Assembly: GCA_009767595.1 (NCBI GenBank)
Contig: VSDK01015254.1
Location: 101,100 to 165,099 of the forward strand
Length of the DNA: 64,000 bases
Source of the DNA: Symbiodinium kawagutii
Taxonomy: Eukaryota > Sar > Dinophyceae > Suessiales > Symbiodiniaceae
Reading direction: 5' to 3'
In this document: positions 24,934-36,386 of the stretch, one piece after another
Position numbering within the stretch: position 1 is the stretch's first letter
How the letters are laid out: every line of letters starts with the position of its first letter
Program-made: the position numbers and the translations under genes
The notes under the pieces: model-generated
Told to the model about the DNA's origin: nothing
What the model saw: only the letters and a program-made list of their open reading frames with translations
Database searches by the model: none

Positions 24934-24996
24934 CAGGTGATCCAGTCGCTTCTTCTCCACTGCCTTCTGCAGTTCAATTTCAATTCCGTCCTGAAG
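24934..24996 (-). CDS. Duplicated gene copy B, exon 5 (unknown product)
   Basis: The 63-nt exon encodes LQDGIEIELQKAVEKKRLDH then L. It is homologous to 14067-14117, which has QLQRAVEKKRWDHL. The shared end is GATCACCT(G/T)|GTT, a GT donor in both copies. The acceptor is TGTCGCAG. It is predicted to be a charged helix, possibly coiled. Confidence 0.7.
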
Positions 24997-25097
24997 CTGC
25001 GACAGTGAATGCGCAGTTCCCAGGTCAGTGGCTCATGAACTTGTACGCATGCATGTGTGTTATCTACTTGTTTCTATGGACTATGGATAAGGACATC

Positions 25098-25277
25098 TGG
25101 TAAGAAATCTTCCATTTCACAGTGGCCGCTTGTCTTGATGGCACATTTTGCATCCTTGGTCTGTGGGTATGTACCTTCCAAGTCATAGAGCCCGTGGCCC
25201 ACGTTGAAACAAAGGCGCGGCTTTTCCCCCCACATTCTTGTACTGGTTGTTGACTCCAGATTGCCATAAAGGACTTG
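25098..25277 (-). CDS. Copy B region exon, unknown product
   Basis: After GATTTCAG the minus strand encodes VLYGNLESTTSTRMWGEKPR followed by a segment containing CFNVGHGLYDLEGTYP and EMEDFLP. It ends at TTACCA|GATGTC, a possible GA donor. The stretch is strongly protein-like, but a second frame is also open. No partner was found in copy A. It lies between copy B exons 4 and 5, so it may be specific to that copy. Confidence 0.45.
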
Positions 25278-26635
25278 CTGAAATCCTGCCCTGCTGCGTG
25301 GGCAAGGGGCCCTCAACATCCTCAGAGGTCTTTTGGACAGTTTGCCATCCCAGGGCTTAAAAGAAGCACAACTTGATTCAAGATGTCAGCATTTTTTTGG
25401 CAATAATCAATTTGCATCAATCACTACTGACCACCATTGACCAACACTATCCATAGCAACAGTCATTGACCATTTAAAACGATTGCTAATCATGATGAAG
25501 CACCACCAGCCACTTTGTGTCATTTTCATCCTTGCTCATCAGTCTTGACCAGTTCTAATGGTTGACGCTTCTTGTTTGTCATTGCCCCCATGACTAGCCT
25601 TCCAAAAACATTATGAGCCATGACCAACATTGTAAAGCACTGAAAGCTCACAAACAAATATAGACTGACCTTCAGTTGCTATATGCTTCACCATCAAAAA
25701 CCCTTTTTGACCAATGTCAATGGTGATTGACCGTTGCAATCATTAAAACAAACACGACTAATGATTACATGCCCTTACTGACCATCACCCGCAATTTTTG
25801 ACTGTCATTAACCCGAGTGAATCATTATTAGCTATTTCAAGCATCTTCAAACGTTTTGTCCCATCAAGATCAATCATTAAATATCACTAAGCACTACCAA
25901 GCATCTTCAAGCAACATTAGCTGTCATTGACCAATACTGTTCACTCCTAATCATGGTGAACTACTTTCAAGCATCACTGGCCATCAACAACTAGCACTAA
26001 AAACTACAAACCAACCATTGACCCGTAGGAGCCATGATCAGATATTCCGACCCAGGTCAAATTGCTCATCAGCCACGTTCATCATGGTGAACAATAATGG
26101 GTAGTTGTTGAGGTAATTGTTGATGATGCCTCATTATTGCTAAATCAGCCATTGTTCATCAACCATTACCAGTATTCATTCTAATTAATAGCTAACCAGG
26201 GGCCCAATGATGGTCTTTTGCACATGTACCTTTGGCCTGATTTTGAAGTCTTGGGAGGCCAGCGGATTGTAAAGGCCACCCACGGCTTCCATGATCATCA
26301 AGTACTTGACTGACAATGCTCGATCAAGCAGCATCAAACAAATTCATCATTCTTGACGATCAACCATTGCTACCGACAACCCGTATCCGTGGTGTAAACC
26401 ATGTGATTCATCGTGATAAGAAACATAAACCAGCTGATCTAAGCCTCACACAATTCAGCAGTTACTTGGCGGCGATCGCTAAAAGTCTAACGGCTTGAGT
26501 GGCGACAAATGGTAGATGAATCATATCCCAAAAAGCCGAACAAAAGCACTCGCCGGGAGTAGCGATTTCATCCACCCAGAAGAATGTAGTCCACATCGAC
26601 TCTAACCATCATTCATCATCCTCGGACGAGGTTAC

Positions 26636-26763
26636 CGAGGTTCGATGTGTCGCAGGAACCTCTCCAACTTGGCAACATGGCCATGGTGGAAGCTCCGTTT
26701 CGGTGGAACATCTTCCATTGATCTGAAGCTGCGAAGAGATTCCGAAAAGTCTATACTGTGCTC
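26636..26763 (-). CDS. Duplicated gene copy B, exon 4 (unknown product)
   Basis: The 128-nt exon encodes SIDFSESLRSFRSMEDVPPK followed by RSFHHGHVAKLERFLRHIE. It is the best-conserved exon of the duplicated pair: the segment HHGHVAKLERFLRHIE is identical to copy A at 15107-15238. It starts at TTTCCAG|GAG and ends at CCTCG|GTAACC. The helical, basic C-terminal half could be an oligomerisation or nucleic-acid-contacting helix, which is inference only. Confidence 0.75.
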
Positions 26764-27017
26764 CTGGAAATGAAATGCAGGCGGAAAGAATGGCATGGTG
26801 GGATAGTGGTGAAGGTGATGATAGCTGCTTGAAAAGCAATGCAGCAACTGATGCTTCATGATGATTTCCAACTATATAGTTAATGGCATTTAAAGATAGT
26901 TGCATCCAACTATAGTGATCTGCGATAGTGGTTCATAACAATCGCCACTGATGCTCAATCACAATTCCTGAAACTTAAACATTGGTGGATCTTCCAGTAC
27001 CGGGGGTTGTGGGAGAC

Positions 27018-27087
27018 CTCTTCAGCTGTTGGACACGTAGCAACCTACTCAAACTGCTCTCCTTATATTCGAGGTTCCATGCCACCA
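27018..27087 (-). CDS. Duplicated gene copy B, exon 3 (unknown product)
   Basis: Encodes VAWNLEYKESSLSRLLRVQQ then LK. It is homologous to 16281-16346. Substitutions between the copies in the first half are conservative in this frame (Leu/Val, Tyr/Phe, Lys/Gln), which supports it as the coding frame. The acceptor is GGTACAG|T and the end is GAAGAG|GTCTCC, a GT donor. Confidence 0.55.
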
Positions 27088-28025
27088 CTGTACCTCAGTG
27101 GCTGAAAATTCGCTTGGCCATGAGGATGGCTTTGATCACATCAGGTGATTGCAGATTAGGTCAGGGAACAATGGCTGTTAGAAATAATCAACAAGGAGCT
27201 TGGCCAGGTATTCATGATTGTTGATTACTGATTAAGATAATGGTTCATTGAGCTTAGTGGTTCATCAGTGTTCGTGATAATTCATGATGTTTGGTAATTG
27301 TTCATAAGCTGGAGGAACAGTGATTTCAGAATCACTTGGGATGATTGTTTTGGTTGGCACTTCATCGGTAATTGAACTCAGTTGGAACTACGACTTGATG
27401 GCACTCTAGGACGTGCCACTGCAGGTGGTCACTTGTTGGAACAAGTGATAGTGATAGTTGTTCAACGTTGATTGTAACGGCGCTAAGCATCAGTAAAACT
27501 AATTTAACCAACAGCAATTGATGAACATCCGACTATGAGCCTCCCAAAAATACAAACAATACTCCCTGCTGATGTTTAAGTATGGCCAAATGCGTTTATC
27601 AAATGGTTCATGATGGTTACTTGATGACTAATCATGTTGGTTGGTCCTGGTCACTATCACCAGTTCAACAATTAACAACCCATGTTATTGCATTAGTCAC
27701 CAGGAGATTTCTATCATTAGGTTTGGAAACTTACTATCAATTACTATCAACCTAATGATGCATTATAGGATGGTTTGATTACTATCATATTGCATCAATC
27801 ACTTAGCTGCTACTATTAATCACTATCACTAATAATGTGTTTTCTAATGACAGTTAATTAGTAAGCAATCATTATCATTATCAATTCGTTATCCAATATT
27901 ACTATCAAATACTATCAAATACTATCAGCCACAATGGGAAGTTATCAACCCAATGATAGTTGTTGGAACTAACTTCCCATTGTCGGTCCACGGCACCTTC
28001 GTGTTGCGGCGTGTCCTCGTTGCGC

Positions 28026-28119
28026 CGAGGCACTATGATCTGCAGCACAGCGTTGAGGCTCCGTAACCGGTGAAGACATCGAGCATCCCATGGTGAGAGC
28101 TGCCCCAGGGGCCCAGCTA
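28026..28119 (-). CDS. Duplicated gene copy B, exon 1 (unknown product)
   Basis: Encodes AGPLGQLSPWDARCLHRLRS then LNAVLQIIVPR. It is homologous to 17717-17808: both share PWDAR, an in-frame 3-nt length difference, a shared SL position and the exon end CC(T/C)CG. Here the donor is CCTCG|GCGCAA, a GC donor. The acceptor TTTTTCAG is the best of two candidates (the other would start the exon at 28099). No known family was recognised. Confidence 0.6.
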
Positions 28120-28494
28120 CTGAAAAACTTGACACGAAACTTGGCTCACGGTGGCTGGTGCCATGGTGAACTTGATGGTTGCTAGCCATGGATTGTCAGC
28201 TGCTCAGGGAAAATCACACTGCCTTGGCAGTTCGAACAAGTTTCCAAAACCATTGTTCATCGACCAACGGCGCCGGGTCTTCAGCCCACATTCTGACCAC
28301 AAAATCACCAGCCAACCAGGTTTGCCCAGTGCTCAGCGATGATGGTGCACCACCAGTTTGAGTTTGCCTATGGGTTTCCCACCCGGTTGGGACCAATAGT
28401 GATGGTCCGTGGTGAAGAATGAGCTGTTGACCTGGGACCACGACCATTCTTCACGAAGATGCTCAGCAATAGTCAAGGTCAATGGTAAACCCTT

Positions 28495-28690
28495 GCTGGT
28501 TGGTGGTTTCCACCCCTATCAAAAATATGAGTCAACCAACTATTTGTTAATAATTACTGGGGAAAATAAGCAAAATGTCAATGAAACCACCAACCAGTAG
28601 TTGTTCAACCATCATTAGTTGGTCATTATCCCCTATTATCAGCCATTATTAATGGTTATAACCCCCTGTAAAACCCTGTAAAAACCCACC
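28495..28690. repeat. Dispersed repeat family 2, copy at 28.5 kb
   Basis: Shares GGTTGGTGGTTTCCACCCCT, GTCAACCAAC, TTACTGGGGAAAATAA, TCAATGAAACCACCAACCAG and TTATCCCCTATTATCAGCCA with the other copies. It lies just upstream of the exon at 28706-28825. Confidence 0.8.
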
Positions 28691-28705
28691 AAGCATGCCT
28701 TGTGT

Positions 28706-28825
28706 TACACGCAGCTATCAGACAGCGCACGTCGGACTTCCTCGGTGGGGGCCCGGCTTGGGATCTGGCAGCTGACCTGAAGGACTTCCCACCTCTCAGG
28801 TGGCACGGGACTGAAAAGGTTTCGC
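28706..28825 (-). CDS. Exon upstream of duplicated gene copy B, unknown product
   Basis: After GCTGCTAAG the minus strand encodes RNLFSPVPPERWEVLQVSCQ and IPSRAPTEEVRRALSDSC, ending at a TAA (28706-28708) or at a GC donor just before it. Codon use is GC-rich and the stretch is clearly protein-like. It lies about 0.6 kb upstream of the first copy-B exon with a recognised partner in copy A. No copy-A partner of this exon was found. Confidence 0.45.
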
Positions 28826-29165
28826 CTTAGCAGCGAGGTGCGGTGGTCGAGGTTGGTGAAGCTTTGTGAAGGTTGGGAAAGGTTGGGTGGTTCAGCTTGG
28901 TCAAAGTGGGGTAAGGTTGGGTGGTGAAGTGGTGAAGCTTGGTTGGTTGAGATTGGTGAAGGTTGGATGAGGTTGGGTGGTTGAGGTTGGTAGATGCTTC
29001 TTTCATGCTGAAGAAGAGTAACTAGCAATGGTTGATGGGACTTAATCACCGGCAAAAATCGCTTTGTTGGTTGGGTGGTCGCAGAACATACTAGTTTGAC
29101 CCTTTGCAACAACTGAACTATTTAACTGGAAGGCATGGGAATTCAAATCCAACAAAACCAGAAGG

Positions 29166-29468
29166 TTGGAGGTATCCATAGGAACTCCAAACAAGAAAAA
29201 ACCAAGGCAAGCAGTATCAAAGCCGACAGGGATTTCTTTAAAAAATCTTCTCCTACCATCTCCTCCTGGTGGCTCCCGGCCTTGCTACGCCTTTAAAGGG
29301 GTAGCACTGGATAGCCCCTTTCCATCGCTCCCTCCCAACCATAAGGCATCCCTTGGAACTCCACTGAAGGCAGTTGGACTACCGAGATACAGAAATGCTT
29401 TCTGCTTCACTTTTGGAGCCTCAAAGATATGCCAGTCGCGGGTTGATCCCAGGTTTGCTGATTGTTGA
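29166..29468 (+). other. Open stretch, proline/lysine-rich, unknown
   Basis: A 100-codon plus-strand frame containing KKKPRQAVSKPTGISLKNLL, in a GC-richer patch. No homology was recognised and there are no clear exon ends. It lies just upstream (in minus-strand terms) of the 28.7 kb exon. Confidence 0.2.
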
Positions 29469-31819
29469 TCCGGGTCTGTGTGGATATCAGAAGAATGGAT
29501 TGAAGGGAAGGTATGGATTGAAGGGAAGGTATCTGTGATAACAATAATAGTTGAGAGGAATAGTTGAACGATGGTTCATGATGGTTCATAGCCTCAGGTC
29601 CAACCGAAATTCTATGGTCTAACTCGTCCTTTGTGCCTCCAATGCATAACCAGCAAAGCCATGGTGATTGGCTTGTCATTCTGATGTCCATCGTTGCCTC
29701 TAAGAATAGATAAGTTTGTTAATGCCTCAATAACAACCAGCAGCGAGCCTTAATGTTGGAGAGTGTGAACCATCTATTCTTCTATTCTTCAGGGAGTACA
29801 TTTGGGGAGACGGAATGGCCATGACAAGGGATGTCAAGCACATACAGTTATCGATGGCGTTTCAAGTACTAGTTAATGATTGTTGACAATTGATGATCCC
29901 TGCGTTTCAACCAAATAAATAGCTGGTATTGGAAATCCCCAAAGGTGCACACCAGGTGGGTCGGTGGTATCCAACCAACATTGGTTGCTGCTGTTGGTTG
30001 GCTTGTACCGAATGTTGCGGTAAGAAAACTCTGGATAGCGATGCTTACCTGTTTGTCACTCCACTGGTAGTTCTTCCCTTTGACCCTCAAAAGGAACACT
30101 CAAAACGTCAGCAAATTGCTTAATTATTGACCAAAACTTTGAAACGCAAAACGTACCTTCTGAAGTTGCAAACCTGCCTACCCTCCAGTTGGTTTAGGAG
30201 CATTGATCCCAAGTTGCTGTTACTGATCCCAAATGACCAATTCCATGGTCTCAACATGGTGCCTTCTCCAGCACTGACAAAGTTCGGATTCTTTGATGGT
30301 GATTACACTCCAGTAAACTCACCAGGAAGGTACACCCTTGGCATTTTTTCAGGGCCACTATGCATGGTGGATTTTCAAATCCACTTTAGTTTACCAAAGG
30401 GTAGCTTGAATTGCCACGTCCAAAACACACCCAGCCAGGAGTTCGTTGGGGCTCCAGAAAACGACAGTTGAGTGTTGCTGGTTATCATCGCCTGGAATTA
30501 ATGACCGGCAGACAATAACCAATAGTGGTTGCTTACAGTTCTTAGTAGTCATTAATGGCTATTGATAGTACTTATGTATACTCACTTGAAGTTATATTAA
30601 TGACGGCTAGTAGGTAGTTACAATGCGCCAGAAGTTAGTTCGTAGTTGGTTATATTGAGTCACTGACCCTTTATCACCATTCTACTGCTAACCATGAAAT
30701 GGCAATGACCATCAAGCAGGTCGAAGCATCATGAAGCATGCTTAACACCCTTTATTATCCACTGTTGAGCATTACCAACTAATTACCAGCCATTATCAAC
30801 CATCATTGATCACAGTCAAGCATTATTGAATTAATCCTAGCCGGTTAATCTTATTTCAAACCAGCTACTTTCAACAGTCAATCCAAGCAAAAAATTCTCT
30901 GACCAGCTAATGCCCTGCGAACAAAATCTACCACCGTGATCATCAACCATTAACCACTAGAAATCCCAATTTCCACCAGCCTATACCCAGTATGCACCCG
31001 TATCCACCATTAACGAGCAAGGTTGATTGATGTTGTAGGCCAAAACCAACGAATGGCTAAAACAATCACGAACCTCATGAATCCCAATGGTTGATGCATA
31101 GTCAACTAAGAAGCAAAAGGTAACCGCAGTAAATTGACCATGATTGAAAGTTATTGACCAGCATCTACCGGTACTCAGCATCATTAGGCATCACACAACC
31201 AAATGAATTGGCCAACAAACAACCAAATATTCATACCACTAGTCATTGACTGTAACTGGTCCCAATATTAATCAGTATCTATCATTCCTAGTGCTATTAC
31301 TGACCATGATTGATCCCATACCGCTAATCAATTACTAAACAACTCATAAGTAGCGACCACCAAATCACCGAAGGCTGTGAAATAGCAAATTTAGGGTCAT
31401 TGATCATGATAAGGCTAAAAATACAATTCTTAACCATCCTCACTAATTGTTGCTAAACCATGTCAAATTACTACGAGTTGTGATTTATGATGATGGCTCA
31501 TTAACAATTGTTAAGCTAATTGGTAGTTTATCAGCACTCTTGGTCCAGCATTACTGAGAGTTGGATGGTGGTACACCACCAACTAGTGCTTAATCATGGT
31601 TAGTCATCAATTGCCAATTTACCACCAACTGGTATCAACATCACGTGCTACAATATCAACTAATGATTACTGAGTGTGATTCAATCACTCGTTTATTCAC
31701 CATTATTCACCAATTCTTAATTATTGTTATTCATGAAGAACAGAAGTGATTTACAATGAACATCATTGGTTGAACAATTCAATCAACAAACAATACTGGT
31801 GAATTAACTGTGAGCATTG

Positions 31820-32035
31820 ATCTGGTTGGTAGTTTCAACCCTATCAAAAATACTAGTCAGCCAACCATTTGTTAATGATTACCTGGGAAAAATAATCAAA
31901 ATGTCAATCAAACCACCAACCAGTAGTTGTTTGACCATCATGAGTTGCTCATTATCCCCTATTATCAGCCATTATTAATGGTTATAACCCCTATAAAACC
32001 CTTTGAAGAACCACCAACCAGTGGTTGTTTCAAAC
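31820..32035. repeat. Dispersed repeat family 2, copy at 31.9 kb
   Basis: Very similar to 28495-28690, including TCAATCAAACCACCAACCAG and TTATCCCCTATTATCAGCCA. Both copies end in AT-rich sequence with CCTATAAAACCC-like blocks. Confidence 0.8.
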
Positions 32036-32062
32036 CACCAGCCAGTGACGAACTGCTTAATC

Positions 32063-32134
32063 CTGGCAGCTGCATCACTCAGGAAGTCATTCTCCACCAG
32101 CTGAATCGCCATTGGTGCGCGAGCAGGAGGGGTC
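32063..32134 (-). CDS. Mini-exon, unknown product
   Basis: This 72-nt block reads TPPARAPMAIQLVENDFLSD then AAA. The acceptor is CTGCTCAG|G and the end is GCTGCCAG|GATTAA, a probable GA donor. It follows 33123-33160 on the same strand and may belong to the gene whose later exons lie at 28.8-24.9 kb. No family was recognised. Confidence 0.45.
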
Positions 32135-32225
32135 CTGAGCAGCGTTGCGGATGACTGGTTGACCAGCAAGTGGTGAAATGGCAGTGGTTCAAGGTCCATG
32201 TTGGCAGTAAAGATGGTTGGAGATG

Positions 32226-32323
32226 GTGGTTTCTATAGGGGAACTCCAAAGCTATGGTTGGTTTATTGCTACAAATGATTAATATACAGGATGACTTGGG
32301 GGGTCCCATATTTTGAGAAACAG
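32226..32323. repeat. Palindromic about 100-bp element, copy 7
   Basis: Left end GGTGGTTTCTATAGGGGAAC and right end GGTCCCATATTTTGAGAAAC. It lies about 90 bp from the mini-exon at 32063-32134. Confidence 0.7.
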
Positions 32324-33122
32324 CTACATGGCAGTGATTCAAAACTGTGAAGGTTGGTTCATGGCGTTCAGGGATAATCATGGACTGTGATGAACATCTT
32401 GGTGGTTCAGAAAGGTGAACAAGGTGGGTAGTCACCAACATTCAATCTTAACTGGAAAATACCCCCTCATCTGCTCATGATTATGAATGATGCTTAAGAA
32501 GACAACTAACAAAAACGAGCAGAAACAATCAGCCAGTTCGTTGCCACTGGAATGTGACACCACAAGCATAGTCTACTTGTTGGCACCTATGAACTTGGCT
32601 GGTTCATTGGCTAAGAGCCACTGGTAGTGGGTTGTATTGCCACCACTTATAGTGAACCCAAGGTGGACCAACCATTGCCGAGTAATGCACAAGGCAATTG
32701 GACACCCACAGAATCAGTAGCTCCTTGAGGTCATAACTATGTCACCAACATCATGGTATCAAACAACCAGAAACTATGGTTGGTGGTGGATAATCAGTAT
32801 CAAATATCACTACCATCATCAGGATTCACTCTTTATCACGCTATTCACTGCCAGTTATACCAACACGGTTTGCCTATTAGTGGTCATATCAATATTGCTC
32901 TTGGTTGCGTGCCCAATATCCAACTATGATTGATCACCTCCCCATCGGACAGCAAAAAATGAACCGCATCACTGGTGTACGCCCAAAGGTGCTTTCCCCT
33001 AAAAAAAATACAGGTGTATACGAATATCATCTCTACTACAAACCATTGTTATTCCCATTAGAAACCATTACTATTCCCAAAGTCAGTGGCTTCCCCTGAT
33101 CAGTTGTGGAGCTGTGGTTATC

Positions 33123-33160
33123 CTGGTCTCCATGAACGAAGTCCACCTGTTCGGGTGGCC
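33123..33160 (-). CDS. Mini-exon, unknown product
   Basis: A 38-nt block after GCGTCAG encodes PPEQVDFVHGDQ and ends at GACCAG|GATAAC, which would be a GA donor. It lies 230 nt downstream of the NSUN stop codon on the same strand. It could be the first recognisable exon of the next gene or a continuation of NSUN through alternative splicing. Confidence 0.4.
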
Positions 33161-33391
33161 CTGACGCTGCCATGATCAGCTGACCATCACCAGCTCGCTG
33201 ATCAACCATTCCATCAGTAGCCTTCAACCATCAGAGCTGTTCATAAACAGCTGATGAATCTGATGAACCATCGAGCCATGATCTTCCATGATGAATAGCT
33301 GATTGTTAAGCATCATTCGCCACCATCGGAACAGTAATGCCCGTCGCCATTCACGATCAATCAGGACAGTGAAGCGCCGTGGATCACCGAG

Positions 33392-33449
33392 TCACTTGGC
33401 TTTCCGCAACTTCGCCACGAAGAAACCACCGTGATGCGCCTTTTCAACG
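33392..33449 (-). CDS. NSUN2: NSUN terminal exon with GGFFVAKL and stop codon
   Basis: Encodes VEKAHHGGFFVAKLRKAK followed by TGA (33392-33394). The GGFFVA(K/V)L segment closes the NSUN catalytic domain. The acceptor is GTGCTCAG|C. If the TGA is used, the protein lacks the long C-terminal extension of vertebrate NSUN2. Alternatively the exon could splice just before the TGA to further exons such as 33123-33160, but phase did not clearly fit. Confidence 0.8.
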
Positions 33450-34256
33450 CTGAGCACCGTGGGATGGCGAAGCTGATCAACCAAGGGCCAGCTGAGCACC
33501 CATGAATTATGGGTTGAGTCATGATTGATCATGTTGAACTAAGGGTTGACAATGATGGTTGGAAAGGAGTAGACTACGATTGATGATCAGCTACGGCCAA
33601 ATGTTGGTTGATAGTCAGTGATCCTTAGTGATGGTTGGTTGAATGGTGAATGATGGCTGACGATCAACTATGGGTCAACAAGGATCTTTCATGATGCTGC
33701 ATGATGAAAGGGTTGATAATGATCATTAGCAATGATGCTTAATAATGGTGAAACTAGGATCTTAAGCTATTGTTGAATGACACTTACCAAAGCATTGACG
33801 ATGATGATTAAGAAGGTGTCAAACAAATCGTGATACTTAGCTGCTTGTAGGCTAGTGATGGTCACTGGCGGTTGCCCATGAAAATGAATGATGTATGGTT
33901 GCTTTGCTGCTGGTGCCGGCAAAGAGTGGCTTGTGGAGGGCTTAAGGATGATTAGCACCTGGTAACCTAGGATAGATTATAGATTACTGGAAAACAACAG
34001 GGACCTATTGGTAGACAACGCCCCCAATATCTGGTGAGCATCGAGCTTTTGGCGCCTTGATAATTCTCGTGCCCAGATCATTGTGGACCATCAGCTGATG
34101 CCAGTAGGTACACGTGATTGACACATGGCATGTGTCTGTCCCCGCCTAACCCTGACGGTCAATCCACCATCTGTAGGTGACTTTCTTGATGGCGGTTCCT
34201 AGCACCGAATTTGATTACCGCAAATGAACACATGCAAAAATCATAGGCGCAACATG

Positions 34257-34354
34257 GGTGTTTCTCAAAATAGGGGTACCCCAAAATCAATGGTTTATTA
34301 CTCAGAAAGGTTAGGATTGGATGATTTGGGGGTACCACTATGTTGAGACACACC
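34257..34354. repeat. Palindromic about 100-bp element, copy 8
   Basis: Ends GGTGTTTCTCAAAATAGGGG and GGGGGTACCACTATGTTGAG followed by ACACACC. It lies inside the NSUN intron 33450-35236. Confidence 0.75.
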
Positions 34355-35236
34355 CGAGGCAGACAGCAAGGCCCTCCCGCCGGCCCTCCGGCTCTCTGGT
34401 AGAAACTGATAAGTGGTAAGAGAGTCAAAGGCTAAGCAATGATTGACATCTCTGATAGCCTGAATAAGCTGATTAATCTTAGTAGATAATGATAAGCCAG
34501 TGACTTTTCACAGGCAAATCATGAAAGATAAATGCATTCTCCATTCTTCTACATCACCTTGGGCTTACACCCAAAAATTATGCAACACGCCACCTTTCAC
34601 CTGTTTCACCTGTTGGAAGATTTACTAAACATACATCATAGTGTCAGTCGGTCACCCAATATTTTTCATGTATGAAACCGGCCTGCAGTTGCTTCATAAA
34701 CCGGCGCTAGTGACATCGACCGGACCGTAGTCATACGGTTCCTTTGCAAACCTATGGACATATATAGAGACATAAACATACATACTATGTTCGTACATAT
34801 GTGCAAATATTCATAAACCAAATGTTACACTAAATCCAATACATACATATGAAAATATTTCAATGCGAAAATGCAAATGAGCAACATACTCAAAAATATA
34901 CCATCATCAACAAAACATCAACCATCATTCAACCATCATCAACCATCTATAGTATGAGAAACCACCAAATGTATTAAACACATATCCATAAACCACCACA
35001 AGGTGTGCCCCTGGCAGTTAAAAGTTGGGCTAGTTCGCCCCTACAACTGGTAGAAATCACCCCAGTTAACTTACGCAAAAAAACCGTGTTATAACCCATC
35101 AAATATATAACCACTATATTAACCAACCTGATGCTTAATCTATATATTTAATATAGCTGGTTGGGGGCCCACTTTGTGACTGTATCTATCCACAGGTGAC
35201 GAGTTGAGCGCAAGAGGCGCCTCCGGGGTAACGGGC

Positions 35237-35295
35237 ACCAGGCGCCGACAGGCGCGCAACGCTTGCAGCGGTGGATCCGAGGGAAACATGGTGAC
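35237..35295 (-). CDS. NSUN2: NSUN exon with TMFP segment
   Basis: The 59-nt exon encodes VTMFPSDPPLQALRACRRLV. It resembles the NSUN2 region with TMFPP..P..LQA.....C.R.LP, although two to four residues shorter. The acceptor is CCGCAG|GTC. The donor is CTGGT|GCCCGT, a GC donor. Joined to the next exon it keeps the exact NSUN2 spacing from the cysteine to GGFF. The 5870-nt intron before it contains several unassigned exon-like blocks. Confidence 0.75.
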
Positions 35296-36191
35296 CTGCG
35301 GGGCTGGGTGTGGCACCGCGACTGGATGTTGGCGCTATCCCAAAATGGATGGTATACATAGACTAACCACATGATTAATATACTAACCAAAATGATTAAT
35401 CTTGAATGATTTGGATGGTTCCCTGTTTTTAGAAAAAGACGCGGTTGAAAGTTTTCATAGCCCCGGTATTGTTGTTTCAAACCCAACCGCACATCCAAAC
35501 ATGGTGAAACATGTTTGCTCCAGCAGTGGAGATGGTTAAGTGAACGCCGGTTGGTTTATCCATGCTTAGTGATGTTAATGATTGTCGTTTATCCATAATT
35601 GACCTTGATTCTCATGAAGTTGCGTGCTGCCATGCTTGAACTAACATCACTCTTGAGGGACGCAGGTGTAGTTGCAAGGCAAGTCCGCCGCAAGAGTCTC
35701 TACTGCGGAGACGGCGCGCCGTCCAGGCGCAAACATCCGTCTCGCCACTTGAAAGAACTAGAAGCACATCTAGCATTCATCACGACCACACACTATAGGC
35801 AATGCGTTTGGAGTAGATAAGTCTGAGTGGGTCAAGCCAAGCACAAACACAGAGTACACTCAGTAGTCTAATCAAACATGCCAATGCCATGCTACTCATT
35901 TTGGTTTCATCAAAATGAGCTCTCTGCTCCTTCAAATCATCTCGCTCTTGAGACCAGGTCGCTCCATTCCCTGAATAATAAAATTTCAAAACAAAGCTGA
36001 ACAAAACGAAACAAAGCCGAAGCCCAAAAGTCTTCACAGCAAATTGTATATCTCGACGGTCAAGCCTTTGGTGTCACTCTAGAAAAGAATCGAGGTAAAC
36101 AATACCCCCAGCTGCTAGCAACTGACATTTCCATTTTGTTTGATTTTTGTTCAGAGCCAGTTGTTGATCGACCTCAAGGTTGGTCATGTAC

Positions 36192-36386
36192 CATGACTCG
36201 CATGCCACCTTCCACCAATAAGCCCAGTTCGCCAGCCGAGCTTTGCGTTCTGAGCCCCTGACGGCCCATGCGCCGACTTACCATGGCCACCAGCTCCTGG
36301 ACCGAAGTGCCAACACTGATCGCCAGCTCGACGCCGGCCCCCGATGCCAGTGTCACGCGGACCGTGATTTCTCGATCGCGTTTCAT
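36192..36386 (-). CDS. Possible ubiquitin-like domain exon
   Basis: From an ATG at 36386 the minus strand reads MKRDREITVRVTLASGAG followed by VELAISVGTSVQELVAMVSR. The alternation of a beta strand, a glycine turn, a second strand and T(S/T)VQEL opening a helix is the pattern of an N-terminal ubiquitin-like beta-grasp fold. The block ends near GTCATG|GTACAT, a possible GT donor. It lies inside the long NSUN intron (35296-41165), so it would belong to a nested gene, or the NSUN gene is organised differently there. A long plus-strand frame overlaps but looks less protein-like. Confidence 0.4.

Larger units (their letters stand above)
23391..28119 (-). repeat. Segmental duplication, copy B
   Basis: Counterpart of 13700-17810. 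It is longer than copy A because it contains the tandem array at 23391-24850 and an extra exon at 25.1-25.3 kb. Exon order, strand and most splice positions agree with copy A. Confidence 0.8.
28826..32062. other. Region without a supported gene
   Basis: Mostly AT-rich filler. Holds repeat family 2 near 31.9 kb, the open stretch at 29.2-29.5 kb and another at 30.1-30.5 kb. The latter shares a short block (TTAGTTTACCAAAG) with 37360-37375, so it is probably part of a repeat. Confidence 0.45.
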
